A program made the translations under genes and the position numbers. The notes below the pieces were generated by a model. It did no database searches. It saw only the letters and a program-made list of their open reading frames with translations, and was not told where the DNA came from. Below, piece after piece: positions 34,759 to 42,921 of a stretch of DNA of 64,000 bases; positions within the stretch are counted from its first letter, which is position 1; each line of letters opens with the position of its first letter. Location: positions 235,805-299,804 of the forward strand of contig NZ_JBAWKA010000005.1 in the NCBI RefSeq assembly GCF_043876815.1, given 5' to 3'. Source of the DNA: Gaetbulibacter_A sp043876815. Lineage in GTDB: Bacteria; Bacteroidota; Bacteroidia; Flavobacteriales; Flavobacteriaceae.

Positions 34759-35160
34759 ATGAATCACCCCAAATCTCTCAAACCCACAGCCTGTATGGCC
34801 TGCGGTAAAATTATAGAAGGTCGCTCAGATAAGAAGTTTTGCGACCAATACTGTAAAAGTTCTTATCATTATAAGGTTTCAAAAGAAGACGCTCCACGAT
34901 TCTACAACAAAGTGGATAATCAATTGAAGCATAATCGGCGTATTTTAAAGAATTATAATAAGGCAGGGAAAGCTACAGTTCGTGCTTCAGTTCTTTTAGA
35001 ACAGGGTTTCGACCCTAACTTTTTTACCCATTACTGGAAAAACCATAAAGGTGATGTGTATCTATTCGTTTATGAGTTCGGATTTTTAAAACGTCAGGAA
35101 CACGGTTTAGCAAAATATGTACTCGTGCAGTGGCAACCTTACATGGAAACCTCGAGTTAA
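34759..35160 (+). CDS. Small zinc-ribbon protein (DUF2116-like)
   Basis: The 133-residue protein begins with a treble-clef-like zinc ribbon CMACGKIIEGRSDKKFCDQYC (four Cys, about residues 12-32). A basic helical region (NKVDNQLKHNRRILKNYNKAG) and an aromatic-rich C-terminus (FDPNFFTHYW...YLFVYEFGFLK) follow. The ribbon and basic stretch suggest nucleic-acid binding. A perfect palindrome just upstream suggests regulation, perhaps by the product itself. It is the only plus-strand gene between 33.8 kb and the right end. Confidence 0.72.
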   Translation: MNHPKSLKPTACMACGKIIEGRSDKKFCDQYCKSSYHYKVSKEDAPRFYNKVDNQLKHNRRILKNYNKAGKATVRASVLLEQGFDPNFFTHYWKNHKGDVYLFVYEFGFLKRQEHGLAKYVLVQWQPYMETSS

Positions 35161-35247
35161 GATTTTTTAAACCGACTACTTCAGATAGCATAGCCACTAA
35201 ATTTTCTTCAGTAAAGGCACAAAATTCAAAGGCTGTTTTATTCTTTT

Positions 35248-36456
35248 TTAAAGATCTTTTGGCATTCGTAATTTTATAACTAATGATGATAATACCGTGA
35301 GCACCCCAATACATAAAATAGCGTAATTTAACCCAAACAGATCCGCGGTGATCCCCGAAATAATAGCGCCAAAAGCATAACCCAGATCACGCCAAAGGCG
35401 AAAGGTGCCAATACTCTCGGCACGTTGTTCCGGAGAGGTGGCCTGAGCGATGGTGACTAAAAAGGTAGGATATACCAAAGCTGTTCCCAGACCTAAAACC
35501 GTTGCAATTCCTGCTAAACCGAAAAAGCTTGATGTATGGGGTAAGAAGAGAATCGCAATGCCCTGCAAAAGCATGCCCCAAAACAGCATCTTCTTTTTTG
35601 AATAATGATCGGACATTTTGCCGGTGAACAACTGACCGATACCCCAAACTGTAGGGTAAATGGCAGCAATGAGCCCGATATTTTCATTATTAAAATTCAG
35701 AGACACCAATAATATCGGAAGTAACCCCCAGATCATGCCATCGTTAAGATTGTTTACAAGTCCCGCCTGCGTTACGGAGCTCAGCGTTTTATTTTTAAAG
35801 GTGGTTTCGAGGAATACATGACCCAGCTTTTTGGTTTGATCCGTTTTACTTTCTAAATGAACATGATGTCTGGTATCTTTTATCCAAATTGCCGTTACTA
35901 AAAAACCAGTTACAGCAATAAAAATTCCGATGTAAAAGGGATAGGGTGTTATGCCATAGGTTTGTGCTACATAACCAGTTAAAAAAGCAACGACACCAAC
36001 GGCCAGGTAGCCTGAAAACTCATTGAGTCCCATGGCCAAACCCCGGTCTTTTTCACCAACCAGATCGATTTTCATAACGACGGTACTGCTCCAGGTAAAG
36101 CCCTGACTTATACCTAGAAGCACGTTTGCCAGGATCACCCAACTCCAGTTTGGAGCGTAAATCAATATTAAAGGTATTGGTAGTGCTAAACACCAACCAA
36201 AAAGCAACAAGGTTTTACGACCAAACCTGTTGGCCAGTCGCCCTGTGTAATAATTGGCAAGAGCTTTGGTAATACCAAAGGCGGTTATGAACGATAATAT
36301 GGCTGACTTTGACGCTAATCCAAATTCCAATTCAGCAAATTGCGGAATGATACTGCGCTCCAAACCTACCATACCACCCACAAAAGCATTGACTAAAACT
36401 AAAAGACTGAACTGTTTCCAGTTTTGTTTAAGTCCAAGTTGAATGTTCTTTTTCAT
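35248..36456 (-). CDS. MFS transporter
   Basis: The 402-residue protein has 12 predicted membrane helices, motif A after TM2 (GRLANRFGRKTLLL) and a second-half copy (GKMSDHYSKKKMLFWG). The ISQGFTWSSTVVMKIDLVGEKDRG and SPEQRAESIGTFRLWRDLGYA segments are typical of drug/metabolite antiporters. Substrate unknown. Confidence 0.92.
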   Translation of the reverse strand: MKKNIQLGLKQNWKQFSLLVLVNAFVGGMVGLERSIIPQFAELEFGLASKSAILSFITAFGITKALANYYTGRLANRFGRKTLLLFGWCLALPIPLILIYAPNWSWVILANVLLGISQGFTWSSTVVMKIDLVGEKDRGLAMGLNEFSGYLAVGVVAFLTGYVAQTYGITPYPFYIGIFIAVTGFLVTAIWIKDTRHHVHLESKTDQTKKLGHVFLETTFKNKTLSSVTQAGLVNNLNDGMIWGLLPILLVSLNFNNENIGLIAAIYPTVWGIGQLFTGKMSDHYSKKKMLFWGMLLQGIAILFLPHTSSFFGLAGIATVLGLGTALVYPTFLVTIAQATSPEQRAESIGTFRLWRDLGYAFGAIISGITADLFGLNYAILCIGVLTVLSSLVIKLRMPKDL

Positions 36457-36510
36457 GGAGCTTTAGTTTCCTTCTTTAAGAATTTTTGAGGATATTTCGA
36501 AAGAATTTGA

Positions 36511-36642
36511 TCATGTATTATCGGGGTTGTTCTCATTTTCCGAACGCTTCGTTTTTTCACTTCGTATCTTCATGACCAGCCGATACACAATGCGCAGTAT
36601 TAAAGCAAAGGCTACAAGGTATATAATTTCTTTTGTTTCCAT
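36511..36642 (-). CDS. Small single-span membrane protein (43 aa)
   Basis: The frame from ATG 36642 encodes METKEIIYLVAFALILRIVY followed by a basic, polar tail ending in DNT. One hydrophobic helix (about 6-24). It starts 4 nt after the end of the DUF6090 gene at 36646 and runs in the same direction, so it is likely in the same transcript. Confidence 0.55.
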   Translation of the reverse strand: METKEIIYLVAFALILRIVYRLVMKIRSEKTKRSENENNPDNT

Positions 36643-36645
36643 TTT

Positions 36646-37371
36646 TTAAAGGTTTACTTCAGAATGCATTCTATCAATTAATTTTAATGCATCTTGTTTG
36701 TAGGATTTTAGAATAGTGATATATAATTTAAAAAAAACAAAATAGAATATAGATACTTCATTTTTGTACTCATAGGAGTTTAAAGCATAATCTATAAAAG
36801 TTTGATTAGGTTTTTTGAATAAATAATCAGAATACCAAGGGTGTTTTTTTGCCCAATAAGAATCTCGAGAATTGAAAACATCTGTTACGCTTTTTTGGTC
36901 AACCGCAATTTCAGTATTATAATAGGTATAGAATTCATTGATAGCTTTAATGGTTTCTTTCTGTTTTTCTTTTTCGTAACCATGGAATTCTGAGAGAAGG
37001 TTAAAAGCATTTTGCCTCATTGAAATATCAGGAAACCCTGCAAGTATATAGGCACATTTGGGATGAGACTCATATATTTCCTGCGTCATTTCACCATTTA
37101 TAACTTGAAGGAAACAGGGTTCCTTTACCTGCATTTCTGATATGACTGAATTTATGTCTTTAATATCCATTCGCAAATCGTCTTCAATAGCCGAATAAAT
37201 GGAATAAAGTTGTTGTTGATTTTTTCTTTCCTCGTTCCAGTTATTCACCTGTAAGGCGATGAGGATCCCGATAACCACGAGGATAATTTCACCAATAGCG
37301 TATTTTAAATAGCTGCCTATTTTGCCTTGATTTAGCATTTTTTGTCGGATTTTATGAAATACTTTAATCAT
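36646..37371 (-). CDS. DUF6090 family protein, paralog 1
   Basis: The 241-residue product opens with the family head: a basic amphipathic start (MIKVFHKIRQKMLNQ), then KYAIGEIILVVIGILIALQV-NNWNE with one GxxxG-containing TM helix (about 26-44). About 190 soluble, helix-rich residues follow, unlike those of the paralogs. The basic start predicts N-in topology with an extracytoplasmic tail. No biochemical function is known. Its ATG overlaps the stop of the small ORF 37364-37480 (ATGATTAA). Confidence 0.85.
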   Translation of the reverse strand: MIKVFHKIRQKMLNQGKIGSYLKYAIGEIILVVIGILIALQVNNWNEERKNQQQLYSIYSAIEDDLRMDIKDINSVISEMQVKEPCFLQVINGEMTQEIYESHPKCAYILAGFPDISMRQNAFNLLSEFHGYEKEKQKETIKAINEFYTYYNTEIAVDQKSVTDVFNSRDSYWAKKHPWYSDYLFKKPNQTFIDYALNSYEYKNEVSIFYFVFFKLYITILKSYKQDALKLIDRMHSEVNL

Positions 37372-37480
37372 CTTTATTATTCTTGTTTTTTTTCATTTGA
37401 ATGAATTTTGAAACAAGTCTAACCCCTAATCTGGCAAAGAGAATAATTGCAATAACGATAACTATGTCGAATCCGTTCAT
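37364..37480 (-). CDS. Small single-span membrane protein (38 aa) coupled to DUF6090
   Basis: ATG at 37480 encodes MNGFDIVIVIAIILFARLGV followed by a basic tail KFIQMKKNKNNKDD. One helix (about 5-22). Its stop overlaps the next start by 8 nt, an arrangement typical of translationally coupled genes. Similar in design to 36511-36642 on the other side of the same DUF6090 gene. Confidence 0.6.
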   Translation of the reverse strand: MNGFDIVIVIAIILFARLGVRLVSKFIQMKKNKNNKDD

Positions 37481-37599
37481 GTTTTTGGTGTTGTTGTACT
37501 AAGCTGTTTTCAATTTAGGGCTTTTTTCTAGTTATAAAGCTGTAGCATCGTTTAAATGCAAAATTATCAATAGCGAGATCCCCTAATGCCATATTTTAG

Positions 37600-37662
37600 T
37601 TAGCTGGTTGTTTTTTCTTCTTTAAAAAGTTTTTGGTTGATTTTTTTAAAGAATTTAATCAT
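37600..37662 (-). pseudogene. Truncated DUF6090 head (relic or micro-ORF)
   Basis: ATG at 37662 encodes MIKFFKKINQKLFKEEKTTS, which matches the first ~17 residues of DUF6090 proteins and then stops. It lies between two complete DUF6090 genes, so it is probably the residue of a third copy, though it could be a leader peptide. Confidence 0.5.
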
Positions 37663-37690
37663 CTTTTTGACAACATTTTTTTAGGCAACA

Positions 37691-38971
37691 TCATTCTTTT
37701 AAAAACCTAATATTCCTGACATGTAAGGTCAGCCCTTTTGGATCTTGAACAACGAAACCGGCTAATTGATATAAGTACTTCAAATCGGCATTTGGGAAGT
37801 CTTTTTGTAAATCGAATGTATAAGTTTGCCAGTCTTTAGATAGGGTCAAGAGCACTCTGGATTCAGTGCCATCATCAGGATCGTATTTATCCTTTAAAGC
37901 TAATTCTACTTTTTCCCCTCCGTTTATTCCCTTCAATTCGACCTTTATTTTTTTGTAAGCAGTAAAATCTTTGGTAGGGCGATTATTAAATCCAAGTGAA
38001 TCTACTACGAACATCGCCGCAGCCCAATTGAGATCAGGTTTTATGTTGAATTCAAGATAGTCCTCATTAACTTCAAATTTTAATTGGTCGAAACCTTTAT
38101 TAGAATCTGTAAGGATATGGACGGATTTTGGAATAATACCATTTATAAGCACCTCTTCTTGACCAATATCAGAAAAATCAGTTTTGTAAAGTGCTACAGA
38201 CCGCATTACCTGGTCTGAGGCCTGCAATTTATGTTGATTGATTAGGTCCAGAATACTTTTACCAATAAAGTGAAGTTTTAACTTGGAAGGTAAAAAATAA
38301 TTGTACCCATGACTCACAACTGCGGCATCATAGGTTGGAGCTTTGATCATTTTTTGATAGTTGTCTTTGATATCAATAAAGCCTGTAGAATCCCTACCTA
38401 AATTAAATAATGCTTCATAAGAAAAGCCCCAATTTGTCTTGTTGTTTTCCATAAGCAAGTTGTCAATAAAGGTTCTCTTCTTATTTTGCCATTTATTTAC
38501 CTGAGCCGCAAATTCGTAATAGGTGAGTAATAATGTTTCTATATCGGTGCCTTGAAGTTTTCCCAAATACCCTGTTGTTTTTAAGGTTTCAAAACCTGAG
38601 GTATTTGGTTCAAAGGATTCCAGGCTGAACAAGATATTCAAATAATCCTCAGTAACCTTAAAGTCAGTGAAAGTGAAATCTTTTTTTGATCGTAGTCTCC
38701 AGAAATTGGAAGTATTATTAGCTAATTGTTCATTTATGAAATTGAGATCTGAAGCCTGATTCAAATCATTTTCAATGTTTATCCTAATATTGTTCAAATA
38801 CCCCCAGAGCATTTCATTTTCAATACGATTTTGATTCCAATTATTAATTTGAAGAGCGATCAAGATGCCAATAACAACAAGTATGATCTCCCCAAAAGCG
38901 TATTTTAGATAGTTATATATTTTACCTTCTTCTAGTAATTGTTTGCGAATGTTATGAAAGAGTTTGATCAT
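37691..38971 (-). CDS. DUF6090 protein fused to a CBM-like beta-sandwich domain, paralog 2
   Basis: At 426 residues this is the longest paralog. After the head (MIKLFHNIRKQLLEEGKIYN, KYAFGEIILVVIGILIALQI) comes a ~230-residue helical region. A C-terminal ~140 residues (from about 285) has alternating strands, VNEDYLEFNIKPDLNWAAAM, AYKKIKVELKG, WQTYTFDLQKDF and RNIRFLKE, a pattern of CBM11/CIA30-like galactose-binding folds. A ligand-binding extracytoplasmic domain is inferred. It lies 15 nt downstream of the molybdoenzyme gene and may share its transcript. Confidence 0.8.
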   Translation of the reverse strand: MIKLFHNIRKQLLEEGKIYNYLKYAFGEIILVVIGILIALQINNWNQNRIENEMLWGYLNNIRINIENDLNQASDLNFINEQLANNTSNFWRLRSKKDFTFTDFKVTEDYLNILFSLESFEPNTSGFETLKTTGYLGKLQGTDIETLLLTYYEFAAQVNKWQNKKRTFIDNLLMENNKTNWGFSYEALFNLGRDSTGFIDIKDNYQKMIKAPTYDAAVVSHGYNYFLPSKLKLHFIGKSILDLINQHKLQASDQVMRSVALYKTDFSDIGQEEVLINGIIPKSVHILTDSNKGFDQLKFEVNEDYLEFNIKPDLNWAAAMFVVDSLGFNNRPTKDFTAYKKIKVELKGINGGEKVELALKDKYDPDDGTESRVLLTLSKDWQTYTFDLQKDFPNADLKYLYQLAGFVVQDPKGLTLHVRNIRFLKE

Positions 38972-38986
38972 AGATTAATCTGGGTT

Positions 38987-41158
38987 TTACACTTTCATAA
39001 TATTTACACGTGCTTCCTGAATGGCAGGACCACGACCCATATCCGTAAGATCATCAGGCGTTAAAGCGTTGGCCGAAGAGCCGCCTTTAATAAGAGATGC
39101 CCAAAAACCTTGCGGCATACAAACAACGCCCGGGGTTACTTTTTTACTAACACGAGCAGGGATCAAAACACGACCACGCTGATTATAAACCTTCAGGTTA
39201 TCGCCGGTTGCAATTTGAAGTGTTTCGGCATCTTCAGGATGTACTTCTAGAAAAAATTCAGCGTCCTTTAGATTGGATTCTATATTAGCATGGCTACTGT
39301 TCAGGAATTTTTTTGGTGTTTTAATACTTAATAATTTGAAAGGGTAGTTTTTAAGGTCGGCTTCGGAGTAGGTCGATGCAATATAATCCGGCAAGGGTTG
39401 TTCCAGTCCTACATCGTAAAAATGACATTTTCCGCTGCTAGTTCCAAAATTTCCTTCTGCATGTGGCATCCATTTTTCAGGAATCTTCAGCTTTTGACCA
39501 CCATTTTTCCGTAAGGTTTCAAAGGTGATCCCCTCCATATAGGGATGTTCGCTTTCCAACATTTTCTTTACAATATCCAGATCAGTTTCATCAAAATATG
39601 ATTCATCATAATTCATAGCTTTAGCTAATAAGCGGTAGAGATCGGTGTTGGGTTTCGCCTCGCCCCGGGGTTCTATGGCTGGTTCATTAATGTTGAGGTA
39701 TGGTGTTCCCCAGGAATCAAGAAGGTCCCAGTTTTCCAAAACACTCGTTGCCGGGAACACATAGTCCGCATAACGGGCGGTGTCCGTTAAAAAATGTTCT
39801 GAAACTATTGTGAGTAGATCCTCACGCTCCAGACCTTTTCGAATCAAATTTTGGTTTGGGGTTGTTGTAGCAGGGTTTGAGTTTATAACAAATAAAGCAT
39901 CGATGCTAGGCTCAAGTTCCGGATCGGTCAAGACTTTTCCTAACTGCACCATGTTTATAGTGCGGGTTTCTGGTTGAGGAAGTTCCTTGGGTAAATCGTA
40001 AGGCTCCCAATTAAGAGCAGAGCCAAAAACCTCGTAGCTCATATGCATGAGGCCACCACCAAAATGTCGCCAGGCACCGGTTAAAGTAGGTAACATGGCT
40101 ACAGCTCGAAAGGCTCCTGCGCCATTAGCCTGATGTTCCATACCTATAAGCACCCGAATTAAAGATGGCGATTCTGAAGCCTTCGCATAATCTCTGGCGA
40201 ATTTATATAGGATGTCTTCATCCAAACCTGTGATCTCTGAAACGGTTTTTGGATCGTATTTTTCCAGATGTGGCTCTAGTTCATTGATACCTACAGTATA
40301 CTTGTTGATATAATCCTGGTCTTGTAAATTCTCTTTTAAAATGATATGCATGAGTCCGAGAGCCAGGGCTACATCGGTACCTGGTTTTGGTTGAATATGC
40401 CAGTCGGCATCCCGGGCTGTTTCTGATTGAAAGGGGTCGACCACAACAATGGTAGCGCCTTCAGTTCGTGCCTTTTCTACAAAGGGCCACAAATGCTGGT
40501 TTGACCGTTTTGGATTTGATCCCCAAAATACAATAAAACGACTGTGGATAATATCTTCAGGAAGTACTCCGGTGGTTTGCCCGTTAGTGGCTGTAACACC
40601 AGTTACAGCTGCACTACCACACATGGTGCCATCTAATTGGCTGGCGCCTATTCTAGCAAAGAATCGGTTGGCCATGGCGGCACCCTGAACCAAGCCCTGA
40701 TTGCCAGCATACCGATAAGGTAAAATAGCCTCACCACCTTTTTGGTTAATGATGGTTTTGAGCTTCTCGGTAACTTCCCGAATACCTTGATCCCAAGTAA
40801 TTTTCTCAAAGGAACCACTTCCTTTGGGGCCACTGCGTTTTAGTGGTGTTAATATCCGGTCTGGATGAAAGGTAACATCATTAGGAAAGTTTACCATTTT
40901 ATCACACAATTTTCCAGCTGTAAAAAGGTTGGTCTTACTTGCTTGAAAATCGGTAAGTTTACCATTTACGGTAGTAACTGACCAACTGCAGCTGTCGGGA
41001 CAATCATGATAACAAGCACCCTGCACTATTTTTGTGGTGTCCTTTGAGGCGCAGGCAGAAAGCATGGGCAAGGACGCAAGACCGACGCCAGCAGTTCCCA
41101 TAGCACTTAACTCTATAAACGCACGGCGATTGAGATAATTATTTTTTTTAGAATCCAT
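38987..41158 (-). CDS. Tat-exported molybdopterin oxidoreductase
   Basis: The 723-residue protein has a Tat-like leader (NRRAFIELSAMGTAGVGLASL, twin Arg 11-12) ending in a Cys-containing ACAS segment. A 4Fe-4S motif with Cys49, 53, 57 and about 83 follows (CYHDCPDSC...GKLCDK), then the DMSO-reductase-family molybdopterin domains (FWGSNPKRSNQHLWP, ADYVFPATSVLENWD) and a C-terminal MopB-binding domain (GDNLKVYNQRGRVLIPA). It is expected to be a periplasmic reductase or dehydrogenase. No iron-sulfur or membrane subunit is adjacent, so the electron partner and substrate are unknown. Confidence 0.9.
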   Translation of the reverse strand: MDSKKNNYLNRRAFIELSAMGTAGVGLASLPMLSACASKDTTKIVQGACYHDCPDSCSWSVTTVNGKLTDFQASKTNLFTAGKLCDKMVNFPNDVTFHPDRILTPLKRSGPKGSGSFEKITWDQGIREVTEKLKTIINQKGGEAILPYRYAGNQGLVQGAAMANRFFARIGASQLDGTMCGSAAVTGVTATNGQTTGVLPEDIIHSRFIVFWGSNPKRSNQHLWPFVEKARTEGATIVVVDPFQSETARDADWHIQPKPGTDVALALGLMHIILKENLQDQDYINKYTVGINELEPHLEKYDPKTVSEITGLDEDILYKFARDYAKASESPSLIRVLIGMEHQANGAGAFRAVAMLPTLTGAWRHFGGGLMHMSYEVFGSALNWEPYDLPKELPQPETRTINMVQLGKVLTDPELEPSIDALFVINSNPATTTPNQNLIRKGLEREDLLTIVSEHFLTDTARYADYVFPATSVLENWDLLDSWGTPYLNINEPAIEPRGEAKPNTDLYRLLAKAMNYDESYFDETDLDIVKKMLESEHPYMEGITFETLRKNGGQKLKIPEKWMPHAEGNFGTSSGKCHFYDVGLEQPLPDYIASTYSEADLKNYPFKLLSIKTPKKFLNSSHANIESNLKDAEFFLEVHPEDAETLQIATGDNLKVYNQRGRVLIPARVSKKVTPGVVCMPQGFWASLIKGGSSANALTPDDLTDMGRGPAIQEARVNIMKV

Positions 41159-41194
41159 TTTTGGCTGTTTATGGCCACTAAGGATTTGGGATGG

Positions 41195-41401
41195 TTAGTG
41201 GGTTGTTTCGGTATCTAATTTAATAAATAGTTGGGAACCAAACCGATAATTGTAAAAAATGATTTTTATTTCCGAAAGTGCCAGTTGCTCTACATCAGGA
41301 ATTTCCTGTCGCATCCTGTTACTCCAATGGCTCAGATGTTCCAGATTTTTGCAGTGAATTCCTGTGATCTTTTGGTGACCTGTGAGGCCTTCCGGACTCA
41401 A
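41195..41401 (-). CDS. Possible small hypothetical protein
   Basis: A 68-codon frame from a TTG at 41401, in line with the flanking minus-strand genes. No domain recognised; the composition is plausible for a protein (LEHLSHWSNRMRQEIPDVEQ). It fills most of the 297-nt gap between the molybdoenzyme and DinB genes. The non-ATG start and lack of a family make it uncertain; it may be a decayed gene end. Confidence 0.3.
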   Translation of the reverse strand: MSPEGLTGHQKITGIHCKNLEHLSHWSNRMRQEIPDVEQLALSEIKIIFYNYRFGSQLFIKLDTETTH

Positions 41402-41455
41402 ATAATGTTGCTTTTATATTTTGAAGAACGGATCCCAACGCCATTGAGAATCACC

Positions 41456-42013
41456 TTATTTCAGATCATCGGAAAAGTGGCCGCCGTGTTTCCCTTTGGA
41501 AAATTTTTTCTGATTGAAGCTTTTCGAAGCCCCTTTAGGAATGCTTAAACTGATCCAATGTTCATTTTTTATCATTCTCCCGATATATACAATTTGTCCA
41601 ACGTGATAAGCGTAATGTGCCAGCTGGCGATTTATGGCGTCGGGTGTGGTGTGCTCCTGATTTCGGATGTAAATTTGGGTGTTGAAGTTGGTCTCGTTAA
41701 TACTTTCTAAGGCTTCAAAGAGGCAACTCCAACCAGCCTCCCATTTTTCAAGGAGTTGTGCGCGTGTTTTAATACGATCTTCAAACTCCTCATCCCGTTC
41801 TCGCCAGGATTTTTCACCGTCGGTTGTTAGGAAATCTGTCCAACGCGATAGCATATTTCCCCAAAGGTGATTCACAATAATGGCGATAGAATTAGAGGCC
41901 GCGTTGTATTGCCAAAACAAGGCATTATCATCTAATTGAGCGAAAGTTTTTTCGCCTACCAATTTGTAGTATTCAAATTGCTTTTTAACGCTAGATAAGT
42001 AGTCTCTTTCCAT
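41456..42013 (-). CDS. DinB-superfamily protein (DUF1572)
   Basis: The 185-residue four-helix-bundle protein has the metal-ligand pattern of the DinB/DUF1572 group: His in IIVNHLWGNMLSRW, and HYAYHVGQIVYIGRMIK with two more His. The family includes thiol-dependent enzymes and proteins of unknown role. The C-terminus is basic and Gly/His-rich (SKGKHGGHFS). Confidence 0.85.
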   Translation of the reverse strand: MERDYLSSVKKQFEYYKLVGEKTFAQLDDNALFWQYNAASNSIAIIVNHLWGNMLSRWTDFLTTDGEKSWRERDEEFEDRIKTRAQLLEKWEAGWSCLFEALESINETNFNTQIYIRNQEHTTPDAINRQLAHYAYHVGQIVYIGRMIKNEHWISLSIPKGASKSFNQKKFSKGKHGGHFSDDLK

Positions 42014-42078
42014 CTTAAGTGTTTCATTGGAAAGGTACTAAATTTTTAAAATTGAAATGATCCTATACGGTTATTCTG

Positions 42079-42528
42079 TTATTCAGCCGCGAATTCTTCC
42101 TGATTTGCATGTCTTAAAGATTTATCGCAAACAGGAATCCCAACCCGGTCACATAAATGAATCAAATGCTGAAGATCGTTATAACTTTGAAGTGTTTTTA
42201 ACTTGCGCTGTTTTCCATTCTTTAAAATAAAGACATAACGTTTTCTCCCTAAAAAAGATTTTACTTTTAAACGTTTAATGTTCTCAAGTTTAATTCTCTC
42301 GGCCGATGATTTTCTGGTTAGGAAGAGGGCTAAAAATAATACGGAAATAATACCTAAAACCGCCCAAATGGTTTGAACATAGCTTAGGGAATCTTCGGGT
42401 GCTTTGTAGATCCGAATAAAGGCATTCGTCAGGATTAAAATCAGTACACCCTTGTAAATAAGGTATTGGGTTCGCAGATCATCATAGATCTCCACAGCGT
42501 TGTCGGTTGGGTTGTAGGAAATGTTCAT
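42079..42528 (-). CDS. Hypothetical membrane protein, PH-like
   Basis: The 149-residue product has two membrane helices (about 25-42 and 52-71) followed by a basic, strand-rich domain (RIKLENIKRLKVKSFLGRKR, VFILKNGKQRKLKTL), as in small bacterial PH-like membrane proteins. Function unknown. Confidence 0.65.
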   Translation of the reverse strand: MNISYNPTDNAVEIYDDLRTQYLIYKGVLILILTNAFIRIYKAPEDSLSYVQTIWAVLGIISVLFLALFLTRKSSAERIKLENIKRLKVKSFLGRKRYVFILKNGKQRKLKTLQSYNDLQHLIHLCDRVGIPVCDKSLRHANQEEFAAE

Positions 42529-42816
42529 AAGTTAGTTATTGAGTTTGGGGTAATCCATGGAGCAGTTTTGGGGCGCTTCAGAGGGTTTTGTTAGGTTCTT
42601 TTATTGGATAAATTAATGTTCTAATACGTTAATAAAACGCTTTAAATCAATACAATGTACAAAATTTTATTTAACACAGCCTGTCTTTTAAAGTAGGAAT
42701 CGCCATCATGTTGCCGTTCGTCGATTTAGTCAATAGAAACGAGTTATGCCATCCAGACTAATGTTTTCGTTCTGCAAGATCACAGATTGCTTTGCACCTC
42801 CTTATAACCAATTTTT

Positions 42817-42915
42817 GGGCGTTTCTCCCGCATATCTGCGGGAGTCGGGCTTTCCGCAGTCGCGCTTTGCAAGGCGCTCCAACAGATGCGTCAATCCCTA
42901 ACGCAATCCCCGCCA
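42817..42915. repeat. Dispersed GC-rich intergenic repeat, family A-like, copy 3
   Basis: GGGCGTTTCTCCCGC...GTCGGGCTTTCCGCAGTCGC...CCCTAACGC keeps the order of family A landmarks with divergent sequence. It contains a perfect hairpin CTCCCGC (42825-42831) / GCGGGAG (42838-42844). It lies in the 393-nt gap 42529-42921, in which I see nothing else. Confidence 0.55.
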
Positions 42916-42921
42916 TGACAA

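Noticed and set aside
41231..41548. Plus-strand 105-codon frame
   Set aside because: It overlaps the DinB gene end antisense and shows no domain; the minus-strand frame at 41195 is the less unlikely alternative.
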